From positions 1 to 64,000 of the forward strand of contig CAYOZN010000010.1 of assembly GCA_964408455.1 (NCBI GenBank): a stretch of DNA of 64,000 nt. The letters run 5' to 3'. Made by a program: the position numbers and the translations under genes. The notes under the pieces are model-generated. The model saw only the letters and a list, made by a program, of their open reading frames with translations, was not told the origin of the DNA and ran no database searches. This DNA comes from CAYOZN01 sp964408455 (GTDB lineage Bacteria; Planctomycetota; Phycisphaerae; UBA1845; UTPLA1). This document shows positions 1 through 9,395 of this stretch, one piece after another (the stretch's first letter is position 1; every line of letters begins with the position of its first letter).

Positions 1-44
1 GTCACTTAGTGCCTAACCTTCGGCAGTAAAATGACTTCTGTCTA

Positions 45-68
45 CATGCCATTCGGCATGCCATTCGG
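45..68. repeat. 12-bp perfect tandem repeat
   Basis: The unit CATGCCATTCGG occurs twice head to tail. It lies in non-coding sequence at the left edge of the window and no function can be assigned. Confidence 0.6.
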
Positions 69-280
69 GACAGCTACCGGTATTTTGCCATCGGTCGCCG
101 TCACCGCCCTGCCTCCATGTTCGCACCGCACGCGGCGACATTCACCATGTTTGCACGAACGACAATCGCCTGGCAAGTAACCGGCATCGATCTTCCAAGC
201 GACGACGATCTCGGATCCTGCCCGCCTGGTAAACTCCAGCCCATTTTACTCCTGCCCGCCCGCTTTCGACACACGCGTAA

Positions 281-322
281 AAACGCAAGCGCCGAGGCGG
301 GTTGCCTCGGCGGTTTGCGTTT
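281..322 (+). terminator. Long hairpin, possible terminator
   Basis: A stem of about 18 bp (AAACGCAAGCGCCGAGGC and its near-complement) encloses a 5-nt loop (GGGTT), with one or two mismatches. The 3-prime arm ends in TTT but there is no long T-run. It could be a weak or bidirectional terminator for a gene beyond the left edge, or a palindromic repeat. Confidence 0.4.
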
Positions 323-790
323 ACCTGCGGGTCGGCCGATTTCGCGATCGACACTCAACTAGAGGGAACTTGACCGTCTTCGGAATTCCGGCCGGCGCGC
401 AGGAGAGACATTTTTCGCGGTTGGGTTCCCTACTCAAAGCTTAACCTTACGGGTTATGGCGCGCTTTGCGGCATGGAGCTGACCTGCCTGATGCTGCGGC
501 AGTCATGCGGGGTCAGTGCAGCGCATCGCAGCCGTCACGCCGCACCTGCAACACTGCAGAACGACCGAAGAACAGGCTGCAATGATTCGTTGTTTGCTGG
601 ACTGGATTGCAACTGACATGCTGCCTGCTCGGCCGGGGCCGTTTCGAACCACGCTGCGTGAAACGGCGGCCAAAACAGTACGCATTCCTTACAGAATCGC
701 GACGAAGCTATCGCAGCCGCGAAAACGACCAATGGCGTTAATTACATGCCAGTCGTAGCTGTCCCGCTTAGGCGGCCCGCACCGCTGGCT

Positions 791-1912
791 TCAGGCCATC
801 AGGCCGATCGTTTTGCGGAAGCGGGCCAGCGCAATCGCGAAGAAGGCGGCGCCCAACGCGGCGACGGTGACAAACTGCGGCCAGACGACATCGAAGCCCG
901 CGCCGCGGTAGAGAATCGCCTGGGCCAGCATGACGAAGTGCGTCGTCGGCGCCGCGAGCATGACCCACTGAATCCACTCCGGCATGCTCTCCCGCGGCGT
1001 CGCCCCGCCCGAGAGCATCTGGAGCGGCATCAGCACGAGCATCAGAAGCAGGCCCAGCTGCGGCATCGACCGGGCGAAGGTGCCGAGCAGAATTCCCATC
1101 GAGGCGGTCGCGAAGAGGTGAACGGCCGTGCCGCCGAGAAACAACGGAACCGAGCCCTGGATCGGCACCGAGAGCAGCCCCTGGACGACGACCGTCATCG
1201 AGAAGGCGCAGGCGGCCAGCACGACCAGCCCCATCGACCAGACCTTGCTCGTCATGATCTCGAAGGGCGTCACCGGCATGACGAGGAGGTGCTCGATCGT
1301 TCCCCGCTCGCGCTCGCGGATCAGGGCCGCGCCGGTCAGAACGATCGCCAGAAGGGTGACCTGGTTCATCACCTCCATGACCGAGACGAACCAGGACTTG
1401 TTCAGCTCGGCGTTGAAACGCACCCGGATGGCCAGGTCGACCGGGAGCCGCGTGTCGGCCCGGTGGCGGCGAACATACTCCTCGACCTCGGCGCTGACGA
1501 TCGACTGGATGTAGCCGCTGCCGGTGAAGGCCTGGCTGATGCGGGTGGCATCGACGTTGAGCTGAACCTCCGGCTGGCGGCCGGCCAGCACGTCGCGCTG
1601 GAAGTGGGGCGGAATGTTGAGGGCGAAGGTGTCGAGCCCGGCATCCATCCGGGCATCCATCTCGGCGTGGGAGATCAGGACGGGCGGCAGAAAGAACGGC
1701 GGATAGAACGCGTCTCTGATGCGCTGCGAGAGAAGCGAACGATCCTCGTCCACGATCGAGATGGCCGCCTTGTTGAGGGTTTCCGGCGCGGCCGTCCCGG
1801 CCGTGTAGATCGACACGGTGAAGGCGAAGATGATCAGGATCATCATGATCGGGTCGCGGCCGAGGCTGCGAAGCTCCTTGACGCCGAGGTGCGCGATGTG
1901 GTCGATCCGCAT
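791..1912 (-). CDS. yhhJ: ABC-2 type transporter permease, YhhJ-like
   Basis: This is the 373-aa inner-membrane permease of an ABC exporter of the ABC-2 family. It has an N-terminal membrane segment (about residues 20-40), a large periplasmic domain (about 45-175) and a C-terminal bundle of about five membrane helices. The typical ABC-2 core motif RERERGTIEHLLVMPVTPFE lies near residue 205. Length and architecture match E. coli YhhJ. It is the last gene of a three-gene operon: its ATG at 1912 lies three bases after the stop of the RbbA-like gene. It probably pairs with the permease half of that protein and the HlyD-like adaptor to export a drug, dye or envelope component. The substrate cannot be read from the sequence. 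Confidence 0.9.
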   Translation of the reverse strand: MRIDHIAHLGVKELRSLGRDPIMMILIIFAFTVSIYTAGTAAPETLNKAAISIVDEDRSLLSQRIRDAFYPPFFLPPVLISHAEMDARMDAGLDTFALNIPPHFQRDVLAGRQPEVQLNVDATRISQAFTGSGYIQSIVSAEVEEYVRRHRADTRLPVDLAIRVRFNAELNKSWFVSVMEVMNQVTLLAIVLTGAALIRERERGTIEHLLVMPVTPFEIMTSKVWSMGLVVLAACAFSMTVVVQGLLSVPIQGSVPLFLGGTAVHLFATASMGILLGTFARSMPQLGLLLMLVLMPLQMLSGGATPRESMPEWIQWVMLAAPTTHFVMLAQAILYRGAGFDVVWPQFVTVAALGAAFFAIALARFRKTIGLMA

Positions 1913-1915
1913 GGC

Positions 1916-4675
1916 TCAGGCCTCCTGCTTTTTCAGCGCGGCGGCGCTGGCCCCCAGCAGGACCGGGATGGCCAGCACGAGCGGAATGAACGATCGGTAC
2001 AGGTCGGCAAACCCCAGGGCCTTGGAAAACGTGCCGCGCGAGATGGTCAGGAAGTGGGTGGTCGGATAGATCCGCCCGATCAGCGCGCCGCCGCCCTGGA
2101 GGGAGGAGACCGGGTCCAGAAGTCCGCAGAACATGATCGCGGGAATCATCGTGACGACGGCCGTGCCGAAGATGGCGGCGATCTGGCTTCGCATGAAGGT
2201 GGAGATCAGCAGCCCGAGCGCCGTCGCGGCGATGACGTAAAGCACCGCGGCGGCGGCCTCGGTCGCAAAGCTCCCGACGAGCGGCACGCCGAAGACCGTG
2301 ACCGCCAGCGCCGTCATCAGCGCGAAGTTGATGGTGCCGAGAATGACGTAGGGCAGCTGTTTGCCCAGCAGAAACTCCAGGCGCGTCGTCGGCGTGACGT
2401 AGAAGTTGACGATCGAGCCGAGCTCCTTCTCGCGCACGACGGCCAGCGCCGCCAGCATGGCCGGGATCATCAGAAGCAGAAGCGGAATGACCGCCGGCAC
2501 CATGGCCACCAGGCTTTTGACGTCCGGGTTGTAGCGAAAACGGGTCGTGACGACGGCCGGCGCCGACAGCGAGGCCTGGCGGTTCGTTCGGGCGGTTCGC
2601 TCGGACAGCCAGTGGGCGTGCATGCCCAGCACGTAACCCCGGGCCGTATCGCCGCGATCCGGCATGGAGCCGTCGATCCAGAGGCCGATCTCCACCGGGG
2701 CGCTTCGCCCGATGTCGCGGCCGAAACCGTCGGGGATTTCGATGGCGATGTCGAGCTCGCCGGTGCGCATGCGACGATCAAGATCGTCGTAGTCGCGGAG
2801 GGCGGGGCGTTCGACGAAGTAGCGCGAGCCCGCCAGGTTGAGAACGTAGTCCCGGCTGACGGTCGAATGGTCGCGATCCAGCACGGCGAAGGAGAGATCC
2901 TCGACATCCATGGTGATGCCGTAGCCGATGACGAACATGAGGATGACCGTGCCCAGCCCCGCCAGGGTGAGACGGATCGAATCGCGGGTGAGCTCCAGCG
3001 CCTCGCGCCGGGCATTGCTCAACATGCGCTGCCAGCTGAAGAGGGAGCGGGTCCGGCGGCTCGAACGCACCGCCGGCTCGCCGGAGGGCCGGGCCGGCGC
3101 GGGTGAGCTTGCCGGCCGGGCCGACTCCGCCGTGTGGGCCGCCGCCGCCTCTTCCAGATAGCTGATGAACGCATCTTCCAGGGTCTTCGTTCCGCGTTTC
3201 AGGGGGAGTGCCGCCGGTGTGTCACTGACCAGGACGCGCCCCGCGTGCATGAGCGAAATGCGGTCGCAGCGCTGGGCTTCATTGACGAAGTGGGTGGAGA
3301 TGAAGATCGTGACCTGCTCGTGGCGTGACAGGTGGATCAGGAGGTGCCAGAACGAGTCGCGGGCCACGGGATCCACGCCCGACGTCGGCTCGTCGAGAAT
3401 GAGCAGCTCCGGCCGGTGAATGAGTGCCACCGCCAGCGACAACCGCTGTCGCAGGCCGAGCGGAAGCCTGTCGGGCAGCGCATCGATGACGTCGGCGAGC
3501 CCGAACCGCTCGGTTGATTCCCGGATGCGCGTCGGAATGTCCGCCTCCGGCACGTGGAAAAGCCGCGCGTGCAGCGCCAGATTCTGTCGAACGGTGAGTT
3601 CCGAATAGAGCGAAAAGGACTGGGACATGTAGCCCACGCGGGCGCGCGTCGCGAAGTCATCGCCGGCGACCTCGTGGCCGAAGAGCCACGCCTGCCCTTC
3701 GCTGGCCGGGAGCAGACCGGTCAGCATTTTCATCGTCGTGGTTTTGCCGCAGCCGTTTGAACCGAGAAAGCCGAAGATCTCTCCGCGCTCGATCCGAAAC
3801 GTCACCCGCTCGACCGCGACAAAATCGCCGAAGCGCTTGGTCAGGTCCCGCGCTTCAATCGCCACCTCCCGCACATCATCGAAGTGGGGCGGAATCTCCA
3901 CGGCTTGATGGCCGACCCGCTTCGACGCGGGAAGAAGGGCAATAAAGGCGGCCTCAAGAGAGTCCGTGCCGGTTCGCTGGAGCAGCTCAGACGGCGCGCC
4001 GACGGCCAGCACGCGGCCGGCGTCCATGGCGACCAGCCGGTCGAAGCGGGCCGCTTCCTCCATGTAGGCCGTCGCCACCAGGACGCTGATGCCCGGCCGG
4101 CTGGAGCGGATGCGCTCAATCAACTCCCAGAACTGGCGGCGGGAGAGCGGATCGACCCCGGTCGTCGGCTCGTCGAGGATCAGCAGGTCCGGGTCCCGAA
4201 TCAGCGCGCAGCACAACCCGAGCTTCTGCTTCATACCGCCCGAGAGCTTGCCGGCCGCGCGGTCCGCGAATTCCGACAGGCCCGTGCTCTCCAGCAGGTC
4301 GGCAATGCGCCGAAGCCGCTCGGTGCGTCCATGGCCGAACAACCGCGCGAAGAAATCAACATTTTCAAAGACGGAGAGCGTCGGGTAGAGGTTCTTTCCA
4401 AGGCCCTGCGGCATGTACGCAATCCGCGGACCGACCCGGGCGCGATGCCGGGCCGAACGCATGTCTCTGCCGAGCACGTCGACCCTGCCAGTTTGAATCC
4501 TTCGCGCACCGGCGGCCAGCGCGAGAAGGCTCGATTTGCCGACGCCGTCCGGACCGATCAGGCCGACCATTTGCTTCGCCGGCAGTTCCAGGCTGACCGA
4601 ATCCAGCGCGGTCGCCCGGCCGTATCGCAACGAGACGCTTTCGAGACGGAGGATCGGTCGCACGCCGTCGTTCAT
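1916..4675 (-). CDS. rbbA: RbbA/YhiH-like ABC transporter: two ATPase domains fused to a permease
   Basis: This 919-aa protein has two ABC ATPase domains followed by an ABC-2 permease. The first ATPase (about residues 8-240) has Walker A GPDGVGKSS at 41-49, signature LSGGMKQ and Walker B LLILDEPTTGVDP. The second (about 270-500) has GSNGCGKTTT, LLILDEPTSGVDP and a degenerate signature LPLGLRQR, a feature I associate with RbbA. The permease half (about 555-919) begins with a membrane anchor and ends with five helices. The start at 4675 overlaps the stop of the HlyD-like gene by four bases (ATGA). An upstream ATG at 4708 would overlap it further and is less likely. In E. coli RbbA is described as a ribosome-associated ATPase, but the gene order here argues for export as the main role. 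Confidence 0.9.
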   Translation of the reverse strand: MNDGVRPILRLESVSLRYGRATALDSVSLELPAKQMVGLIGPDGVGKSSLLALAAGARRIQTGRVDVLGRDMRSARHRARVGPRIAYMPQGLGKNLYPTLSVFENVDFFARLFGHGRTERLRRIADLLESTGLSEFADRAAGKLSGGMKQKLGLCCALIRDPDLLILDEPTTGVDPLSRRQFWELIERIRSSRPGISVLVATAYMEEAARFDRLVAMDAGRVLAVGAPSELLQRTGTDSLEAAFIALLPASKRVGHQAVEIPPHFDDVREVAIEARDLTKRFGDFVAVERVTFRIERGEIFGFLGSNGCGKTTTMKMLTGLLPASEGQAWLFGHEVAGDDFATRARVGYMSQSFSLYSELTVRQNLALHARLFHVPEADIPTRIRESTERFGLADVIDALPDRLPLGLRQRLSLAVALIHRPELLILDEPTSGVDPVARDSFWHLLIHLSRHEQVTIFISTHFVNEAQRCDRISLMHAGRVLVSDTPAALPLKRGTKTLEDAFISYLEEAAAAHTAESARPASSPAPARPSGEPAVRSSRRTRSLFSWQRMLSNARREALELTRDSIRLTLAGLGTVILMFVIGYGITMDVEDLSFAVLDRDHSTVSRDYVLNLAGSRYFVERPALRDYDDLDRRMRTGELDIAIEIPDGFGRDIGRSAPVEIGLWIDGSMPDRGDTARGYVLGMHAHWLSERTARTNRQASLSAPAVVTTRFRYNPDVKSLVAMVPAVIPLLLLMIPAMLAALAVVREKELGSIVNFYVTPTTRLEFLLGKQLPYVILGTINFALMTALAVTVFGVPLVGSFATEAAAAVLYVIAATALGLLISTFMRSQIAAIFGTAVVTMIPAIMFCGLLDPVSSLQGGGALIGRIYPTTHFLTISRGTFSKALGFADLYRSFIPLVLAIPVLLGASAAALKKQEA

Positions 4676-5736
4676 TCCGGCACGTTGATCCGCAGATTGT
4701 CCGGCCACTCGGCCTGGGGATCGAGCTTCAGATACGCCATCCCCGGGAGACCGGTTTTCACGTACTTCAAATACTTTTCCAGCAGCTCCCGGTCAATCCG
4801 GGCCTTCACGCGAAACATGAGCTTCTCGCGCTCGCGGGCCGTTTCCACGGTTTTGGGCGTGAACTGGGCGACGCTCGCGACATACGAAACGGCGGCGGGA
4901 AACACGAACTGCGGTGCGGCATCGATGATCAGCCGAACTTCCTGTCCGAGTGCGACGCGCCCGGCGTCGGTCGTTGGAAGAAAGAAAGTGATATAGACGT
5001 CGCTCAGATCAACGAGGTTGATCACTTTCCCCCCGCCCGCGAGCACTTCGCCGACCTGGGCCAGCCGATACTGGACGCGCCCGGCGCGCGGCGATTGGAG
5101 CTCGTTGTCCTTGATGTCCGCCTCGAGGCGCACCGTGGTGGCGTTGGCGGCCTCGACCGCGGACTCGGCTTCGACGACCTGCGCCTTGGCCGCCTCGATT
5201 CCGGCCTGCGACGAGGCGACCTGGGATCTTGCGGCCGACAGCGCGGCCTGCGCGCGATCCATCGCCGTGCGCGCGTCGTCGAACTCCTCCTGCGATGCGC
5301 TTCCGCGCTGGAAGAGTGATTCTATCCGCCGGAAGTCGCGCTGCTCGCCCGTCAACTCGACCTCGCGCTGCATCATGACGGCTTCGGCCGTCGACTTTTC
5401 GGCCTCCCGCATGGCAACGACGGCGCTCGCGGCGCGCACGGCGTGTTCCGCCTGTCGCGCCTGCGCTTTCGCCTGGGCGAGTTGGGCTTCGAGAGACTGA
5501 GTGTCCATCCGCGCGACGATCTGGCCGGCCGTCACGAAGTCGCCTTCGTCCACGAGAATCTCGGTGATGCGACCGGGCAGCTTGGTCGCCACGTCCACCT
5601 CGGTCGCCTCGATGCGGCCGTTGCCGCTGACGAAGCCGGCACCGGGACCGCGCGGCTGCATCTCACGCCAGACAAACCAGCCGATACCGACGATGGCAAC
5701 CAGCGCGAGAGGCAAGATCCAGATGCGCTGAGACAT
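4672..5736 (-). CDS. yhiI: HlyD/EmrA-type membrane fusion protein, YhiI-like
   Basis: This 354-aa periplasmic adaptor has one N-terminal membrane anchor (LPLALVAIVGIGWFVW, residues 9-24), a first lipoyl half-motif (VDEGDFVTAGQIVARMD) and a long alanine-rich coiled-coil hairpin (about 85-215). A second lipoyl half and beta-barrel follow (LQSPRAGRVQYRLAQVGEVL). It is the first gene of the yhiI-rbbA-yhhJ-like operon and bridges the ABC pump to an outer-membrane duct that is not encoded in the window. A TATACT-like -10 can be seen in the 126-bp upstream gap but there is no clear -35 element. Confidence 0.9.
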   Translation of the reverse strand: MSQRIWILPLALVAIVGIGWFVWREMQPRGPGAGFVSGNGRIEATEVDVATKLPGRITEILVDEGDFVTAGQIVARMDTQSLEAQLAQAKAQARQAEHAVRAASAVVAMREAEKSTAEAVMMQREVELTGEQRDFRRIESLFQRGSASQEEFDDARTAMDRAQAALSAARSQVASSQAGIEAAKAQVVEAESAVEAANATTVRLEADIKDNELQSPRAGRVQYRLAQVGEVLAGGGKVINLVDLSDVYITFFLPTTDAGRVALGQEVRLIIDAAPQFVFPAAVSYVASVAQFTPKTVETAREREKLMFRVKARIDRELLEKYLKYVKTGLPGMAYLKLDPQAEWPDNLRINVPE

Positions 5737-5862
5737 GTCACTCCCCGATTGTTCTGCCCGCGGCAGCCGGCGAGTTCGAGCGATTCAGAACTCTATTAAG
5801 TATAGCCATGCGGCCACTGGCCACGGGCAGAATCCGTCGACGGATGACATTGGCTCGGCCCA

Positions 5863-6675
5863 TCAGCCGACGTTGATGGCGCCTTGCAGGTATCGCGTGA
5901 CGCCTTCGTCCAGCCCGGATCGCCGGGCGAGGTCCGCCAGATAGCGATGTTCTTCAGGCGTGTCATTCCCCGTCGCCAGAAGGGACGCCGTGTAGACCTG
6001 CGCGGCGACCTGCTTGTTCGGGATGGCGTTCACGATCGCATCGGTGTTCATGGGCTTGCGCAGTTCGTTGATCAGGAACTCGCGCTCCTCGGAATCCAAC
6101 TCGCCGAGACGACCGGTGATGCGCTGCATCTCGGTTTCGTCAATTCGGCCGTCGGCCTTGGCCGCGTTGATCATCGCCTTGAGCGTGAGGTCGGCGATCG
6201 ACTCGACCTCTCTTTCCTCGGCCTTGTTTTCGGGAGCCCGAAGTCCGGCCGCCAGTTTTGCGGAAGCATCGATCGGCGTTTTCGCGCCCGCCTTGCGAAA
6301 TGCCTGGATCGCCATCATGCCCAGCCACGCCAACGCGCCGCCGCCGATCGCACCTTTGATGGACTTGCCGCCGCCGCCCAGTAATGCGCCGGCCAGGGCG
6401 CCGATGCCGCCGGCTTTCTGGGCGCCGGTGTCGCGGACGCCGGCGCCGGCCAGGCTTCTGAGCTGATCTAAGAATCCTCCGCCGGACGCCTGCACCTGGC
6501 TCGGCGCCGCGGCCCCGGCGGTGTTTCCGCTGGTGAACATGCCGATCAAGTCGTCGAACATGCCGCCCTTGGAAGGAATGCCGTTCTCGCTGAAGGAGTG
6601 TTCGATTCGTTCGGCATTGGGGGTTCGCAATCCATTCTGAAAGAGTTCACCGAGAATGTTCATGGTATTGGGCAT
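5863..6675 (-). CDS. DUF533 / TerB-like protein (YebE family)
   Basis: This 270-aa protein has a Gly/Ala-rich middle with a possible membrane-inserting segment (about residues 105-135, ALLGGGGKSIKGAIGG and after). Its C-terminal helical domain (about 165-268) contains the TerB-like calling card MINAAKADGRIDETEMQRI. This layout is that of the DUF533/YebE family, conserved inner-membrane-associated proteins of unknown function. I placed the start at 6675 because GGAGACAGG lies just upstream. A longer frame to 6927 has poor, Cys/Pro-rich sequence and is probably not translated. It stands alone, followed by the promoter region of the efflux operon. Confidence 0.85.
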   Translation of the reverse strand: MPNTMNILGELFQNGLRTPNAERIEHSFSENGIPSKGGMFDDLIGMFTSGNTAGAAAPSQVQASGGGFLDQLRSLAGAGVRDTGAQKAGGIGALAGALLGGGGKSIKGAIGGGALAWLGMMAIQAFRKAGAKTPIDASAKLAAGLRAPENKAEEREVESIADLTLKAMINAAKADGRIDETEMQRITGRLGELDSEEREFLINELRKPMNTDAIVNAIPNKQVAAQVYTASLLATGNDTPEEHRYLADLARRSGLDEGVTRYLQGAINVG

Positions 6676-7481
6676 TGGCCTGTCTCCGATGACTTCATGA
6701 TGAAACGAAACGCCAGGCGACAACGCCTGACGACAATTTGCCGGCGCGATCACCACGCCCATTGGCACAGCCGTTCCCGCGCCGCATGCACCTGCTCCAC
6801 ACGGGTCGTTTCGAACGATGTCGAAGGCGGGATCGAAGGCCACGAAAGCAGCGGGCCTCGGAAATGCGTTTTGCGGTCTTGTGGCTGCCCCGAAGGCCGA
6901 TTGACGATTCTTCTCCCTCACTTTCACGAGTCGTCGCGATCTCTGGGAACTCCAAACTCGCGGAGTTCTCGCCCGGGTCCATCCGAAAAATCACACCGTT
7001 CGCGTTGACGGCCGACGTCGTGATTCGCGATTCGCCGTGGCAGATTGGGACGCCCACAACGCGATCAGGTGCGCGCGCCGGGATACGAGCCATCCTCGCC
7101 CCTGCTCAAGCGGAGTTGAATCGCGGAATGAAATGACCGAACGTCGACCATAGGCGCATCCTCCGCGCCGGAGGACACCACTGCGACATCGGCGAAGAAA
7201 ATCCGCTGTCGCTGGCGGGGGGATTCTAGCCAGGCATGTCAGGAGCGGCAGATGTGATTCGCCCGTGCGCCGCGCGCCGCGCTGTCATGAAGACGTCTAA
7301 ACATTTAAACAAACGTGGTTTAGATTTTAGGCGAAGAAACAGGCCCACTTCGGCCAGCACGGTCAGCAGACGACGGGTTGAAGTTTCCAATCGCGCATCT
7401 TCTCGCCGCCGCTGCCGCCCCGCGCCTTTCGTTTTTAACGGTTTTTTTGCTCTTTGACGTGCGTTGCCGCATCAAGCGGGC
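6676..7481. other. Gene-free stretch between two minus-strand genes
   Basis: About 800 bp hold no frame that I would call a gene. An AT-rich patch at about 7288-7330 and T-runs at 7428-7450 are the only compositional features. The gene on the right (7482-8258) reads into it and the DUF533 gene reads away from it, so it must hold the DUF533 promoter, which I could not pin down. Confidence 0.5.
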
Positions 7482-8258
7482 TTACTCCAATGCCGCCCGC
7501 GCGACACCCAGCCCCGCCGCGCTCATGCGGGCGACGCCGGCCGGCGTCAGGGCCTGCCCATTCCCCGCCTCGGCCGCGGCCGCCCGCCGCGGCGGCTCCG
7601 CCTTCCGCCCGATGCTGGCCACGAAGACCTCGCTGACGGGCCCCGCGTGCCGGCCGCGCTGGCCCTGCACGGTGTACTGCACGCCCTCGACGCCTGCCAT
7701 CAGCGTGGCATCGACGAACTGCTTGCGCCCCGTCACGCCGATCAGGCTGAAGGCCGTTTCGCCCGGCAGCCGCCGGCGGACCAGGTAGGTGGTGCCGCTG
7801 GTCCCCGCGGGGTTGGACACCTTCCAGCGAAGCGTGAGTGCCCCGGTCACGGCATCGAGGGCGACCGACAGTCGCCTCGGTTTCGCCGGCGGCGGGGCCG
7901 GCGACGGGGCGGCCGGGGCGGGAATCTGGGCCAGTTGGTACACCTCGTCCGGCGTCGGGCCGCCCTTGGTGCCGCCGGACTGACTCTCGGCGAACGCCCG
8001 GATGGTGCGGACGGCCAGCCCGGCCTCTTCGCGCAGGGACATGATGGCATCCTTCGCCGCCTGCGTCGCGACCAGGGCGGCCTGCCGGGCCTGGGCCTGG
8101 GCGAGGATGGCGGCCTTTGCGGCGGCGGTGGCCCCGGCAAAGGCGGCCGCCTGCTCCGGCGTCATCCCGATGGCAGCGGCATGGTCCAGAAAGATGTCAT
8201 CATGGACCTCGCACCAGGCGAGGAATTTGGCGCGGGGGGCGGTGGGATAGGTGCTCAT
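7482..8258 (-). CDS. Fibronectin type III domain protein, hypothetical
   Basis: The product is 258 aa. An Ala-rich helical N-terminal half (about residues 1-115) starts with MSTYPTAPRAKFLAWCEVHD. A Pro-rich linker (PAPAAPSPAPPPAKPRR, about 135-150) leads to one fibronectin type III-like domain (about 150-235) with the typical LRWKV, TYLVRRR and YTVQGQR strands. I know proteins of this layout from planctomycete genomes but no function for them. The start at 8258 has GGAAGAGAC upstream; a longer frame to 8555 runs through repeats and is rejected. No signal peptide is visible. The 600-bp upstream region carries phased repeats and a hairpin that may belong to its control region or to a mobile element. 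Confidence 0.75.
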   Translation of the reverse strand: MSTYPTAPRAKFLAWCEVHDDIFLDHAAAIGMTPEQAAAFAGATAAAKAAILAQAQARQAALVATQAAKDAIMSLREEAGLAVRTIRAFAESQSGGTKGGPTPDEVYQLAQIPAPAAPSPAPPPAKPRRLSVALDAVTGALTLRWKVSNPAGTSGTTYLVRRRLPGETAFSLIGVTGRKQFVDATLMAGVEGVQYTVQGQRGRHAGPVSEVFVASIGRKAEPPRRAAAAEAGNGQALTPAGVARMSAAGLGVARAALE

Positions 8259-8460
8259 CGGTGTCTCTTCCGGCGGCGAAGGCGATGCCGTGCAATGCCG
8301 CGACGCTGGCACGCCGCGCGGCCGCCGCGTCGACGCGGCCCGCGCAAGCCGCGCAACGGGCACGAACGCCCGCGCGGGGGGCATTCCTCGCGCGCCGGCG
8401 CAGCCCTGCGGCCTGCCGCGGCAGCCCTTCTTTCGGCCGCCGCAGGGACCAACTTTCGCA

Positions 8461-8534
8461 AAATGGCCCCCAACCGGGGCGAAATGTCCCCCAACTGCCG
8501 TGCAAATGGCGCTTTCCGCGCGGCAATGTCCCAG
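8461..8534. repeat. Four imperfect repeats at about 21-bp spacing
   Basis: AAATGGCCCCCAAC (8461) and AAATGTCCCCCAAC (8482) are followed by shorter versions AAATGGC (8504) and CAATGTCCC (8524). The spacing of 21-22 bp is two helical turns, so all copies face the same side of the DNA. On the other strand the unit reads GTTGGGGGACATTT. The array lies about 200 bp upstream of the fibronectin-III gene. Phased operators or transposon-end repeats are both possible. Confidence 0.55.
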
Positions 8535-8588
8535 TTTTCCCCTGGCGCATGCCATTATTTATCCGATATACCCCGCAATCTTGGCAGT

Positions 8589-8619
8589 GCATCCACTTTT
8601 TGTGACGAAAAGTGGATGC
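8589..8619. other. Perfect 12-bp inverted repeat
   Basis: GCATCCACTTTT and its exact complement flank a 7-nt spacer (TGTGACG). It is not followed by a T-run, so a protein-binding or mobile-element end function is more likely than a terminator. It lies 55 bp to the right of the phased repeats and 255 bp upstream of the HNH gene. Confidence 0.6.
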
Positions 8620-8874
8620 GCCGCGTTGAAATGGCCCTGCGGCTCGACGGCGCGACCCCTCGACGAGATGCAAAAGGGCTGCGTTGCGAAGGTAGAACCC
8701 GGCGGTTCGATGACGCTTCCATCAGCCGTCCTGATGTAACCTTTGGGGTCCGCCAATCATCTAACTCTCGCAGCGAAAAACCCCTGCTTGTCGCCCGCCC
8801 ACACTGGTATTCAAGTTCCGAGACTGCTATTCACAAGAAACCGCCTGTCGATTCCCCACGGGGAGGCTTGCGCG

Positions 8875-9324
8875 ATGAATCATGAGGTGCGGAAGTATGT
8901 ATGGGAACGAGATGGCCGGAAGTGCACCAAGTGTGGTTCGCGAATCGATTTACAGATTCATCACGTCGAGCCCCGAGCGAGGGGCGGTGACGATTCGGCC
9001 GAGAACTTGGTGCTGCTTTGTGTCATCTGCCACTCTAAGCAGCCTGAGAGGGGCCACGCGCTTCTCCGTGCCAGGGCACGCAAGGTTAGGGCTGCACGCG
9101 GCGCGTGGGCGAATCGCGTACGAGGGTACATTGAGCGAAGGGCGCGTAGGGAATGGGAGTGCGAGGAATGCAGGTGCGTGATTGAGCCCGGCGAGTTGTA
9201 CTACTTCAAGTACAGAGCATCATCCCCCTTCTACTTTGGATTTGATATTGTGCCGTACTGCTGGGAATGCGTCAGAACTGAAAAAGAAAGGTACGACAGG
9301 AAAATGATGGGGCCTTGTGCCTAA
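8875..9324 (+). CDS. HNH endonuclease family protein
   Basis: This 149-aa protein has an HNH nuclease domain at about residues 5-60: the zinc pairs CTKC and CVIC flank the catalytic segment DLQIHHVEPRARGGDDSAEN. A second zinc-ribbon-like domain (about 95-140) has CEEC and YCWEC. The start is fixed by GGGGAGG 8-14 bases before ATG 8875. Base composition is less GC-rich than the neighbours, and with the two small genes downstream this looks like acquired DNA. Such stand-alone HNH proteins occur in phages, mobile elements and restriction systems, and no partner methylase is present. Confidence 0.8.
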   Translation: MNHEVRKYVWERDGRKCTKCGSRIDLQIHHVEPRARGGDDSAENLVLLCVICHSKQPERGHALLRARARKVRAARGAWANRVRGYIERRARREWECEECRCVIEPGELYYFKYRASSPFYFGFDIVPYCWECVRTEKERYDRKMMGPCA

Positions 9325-9395
9325 CAAGGCGCGTCCATGGAGTACCAACATTGGCGCGAAACCTTGGTGCATTAACGATTAGGAGGGGCGAGGTC

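Larger units (their letters stand above)
1..790. other. Intergenic region without a convincing gene
   Basis: I see no coding frame here with a good ribosome binding site and the codon use of the neighbours. The stretch is the sequence downstream of the minus-strand efflux operon that ends at 791. It contains a 12-bp tandem repeat at 45-68 and a long hairpin at 281-322, listed separately. A plus-strand frame at 516-758 was considered and rejected. Confidence 0.6.

Noticed and set aside
516..758. Possible 80-aa gene on the plus strand starting with GTG
   Set aside because: Weak ribosome binding site, codon use unlike the neighbours and no recognisable family.
746..3106. Long open frame (786 codons) on the plus strand over the ABC transporter genes
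   Set aside because: It is antisense to clear permease and ATPase genes, its product is an Arg/Asp/His-rich composition without domains, and no ribosome binding site precedes it. Such shadows are common in high-GC DNA.
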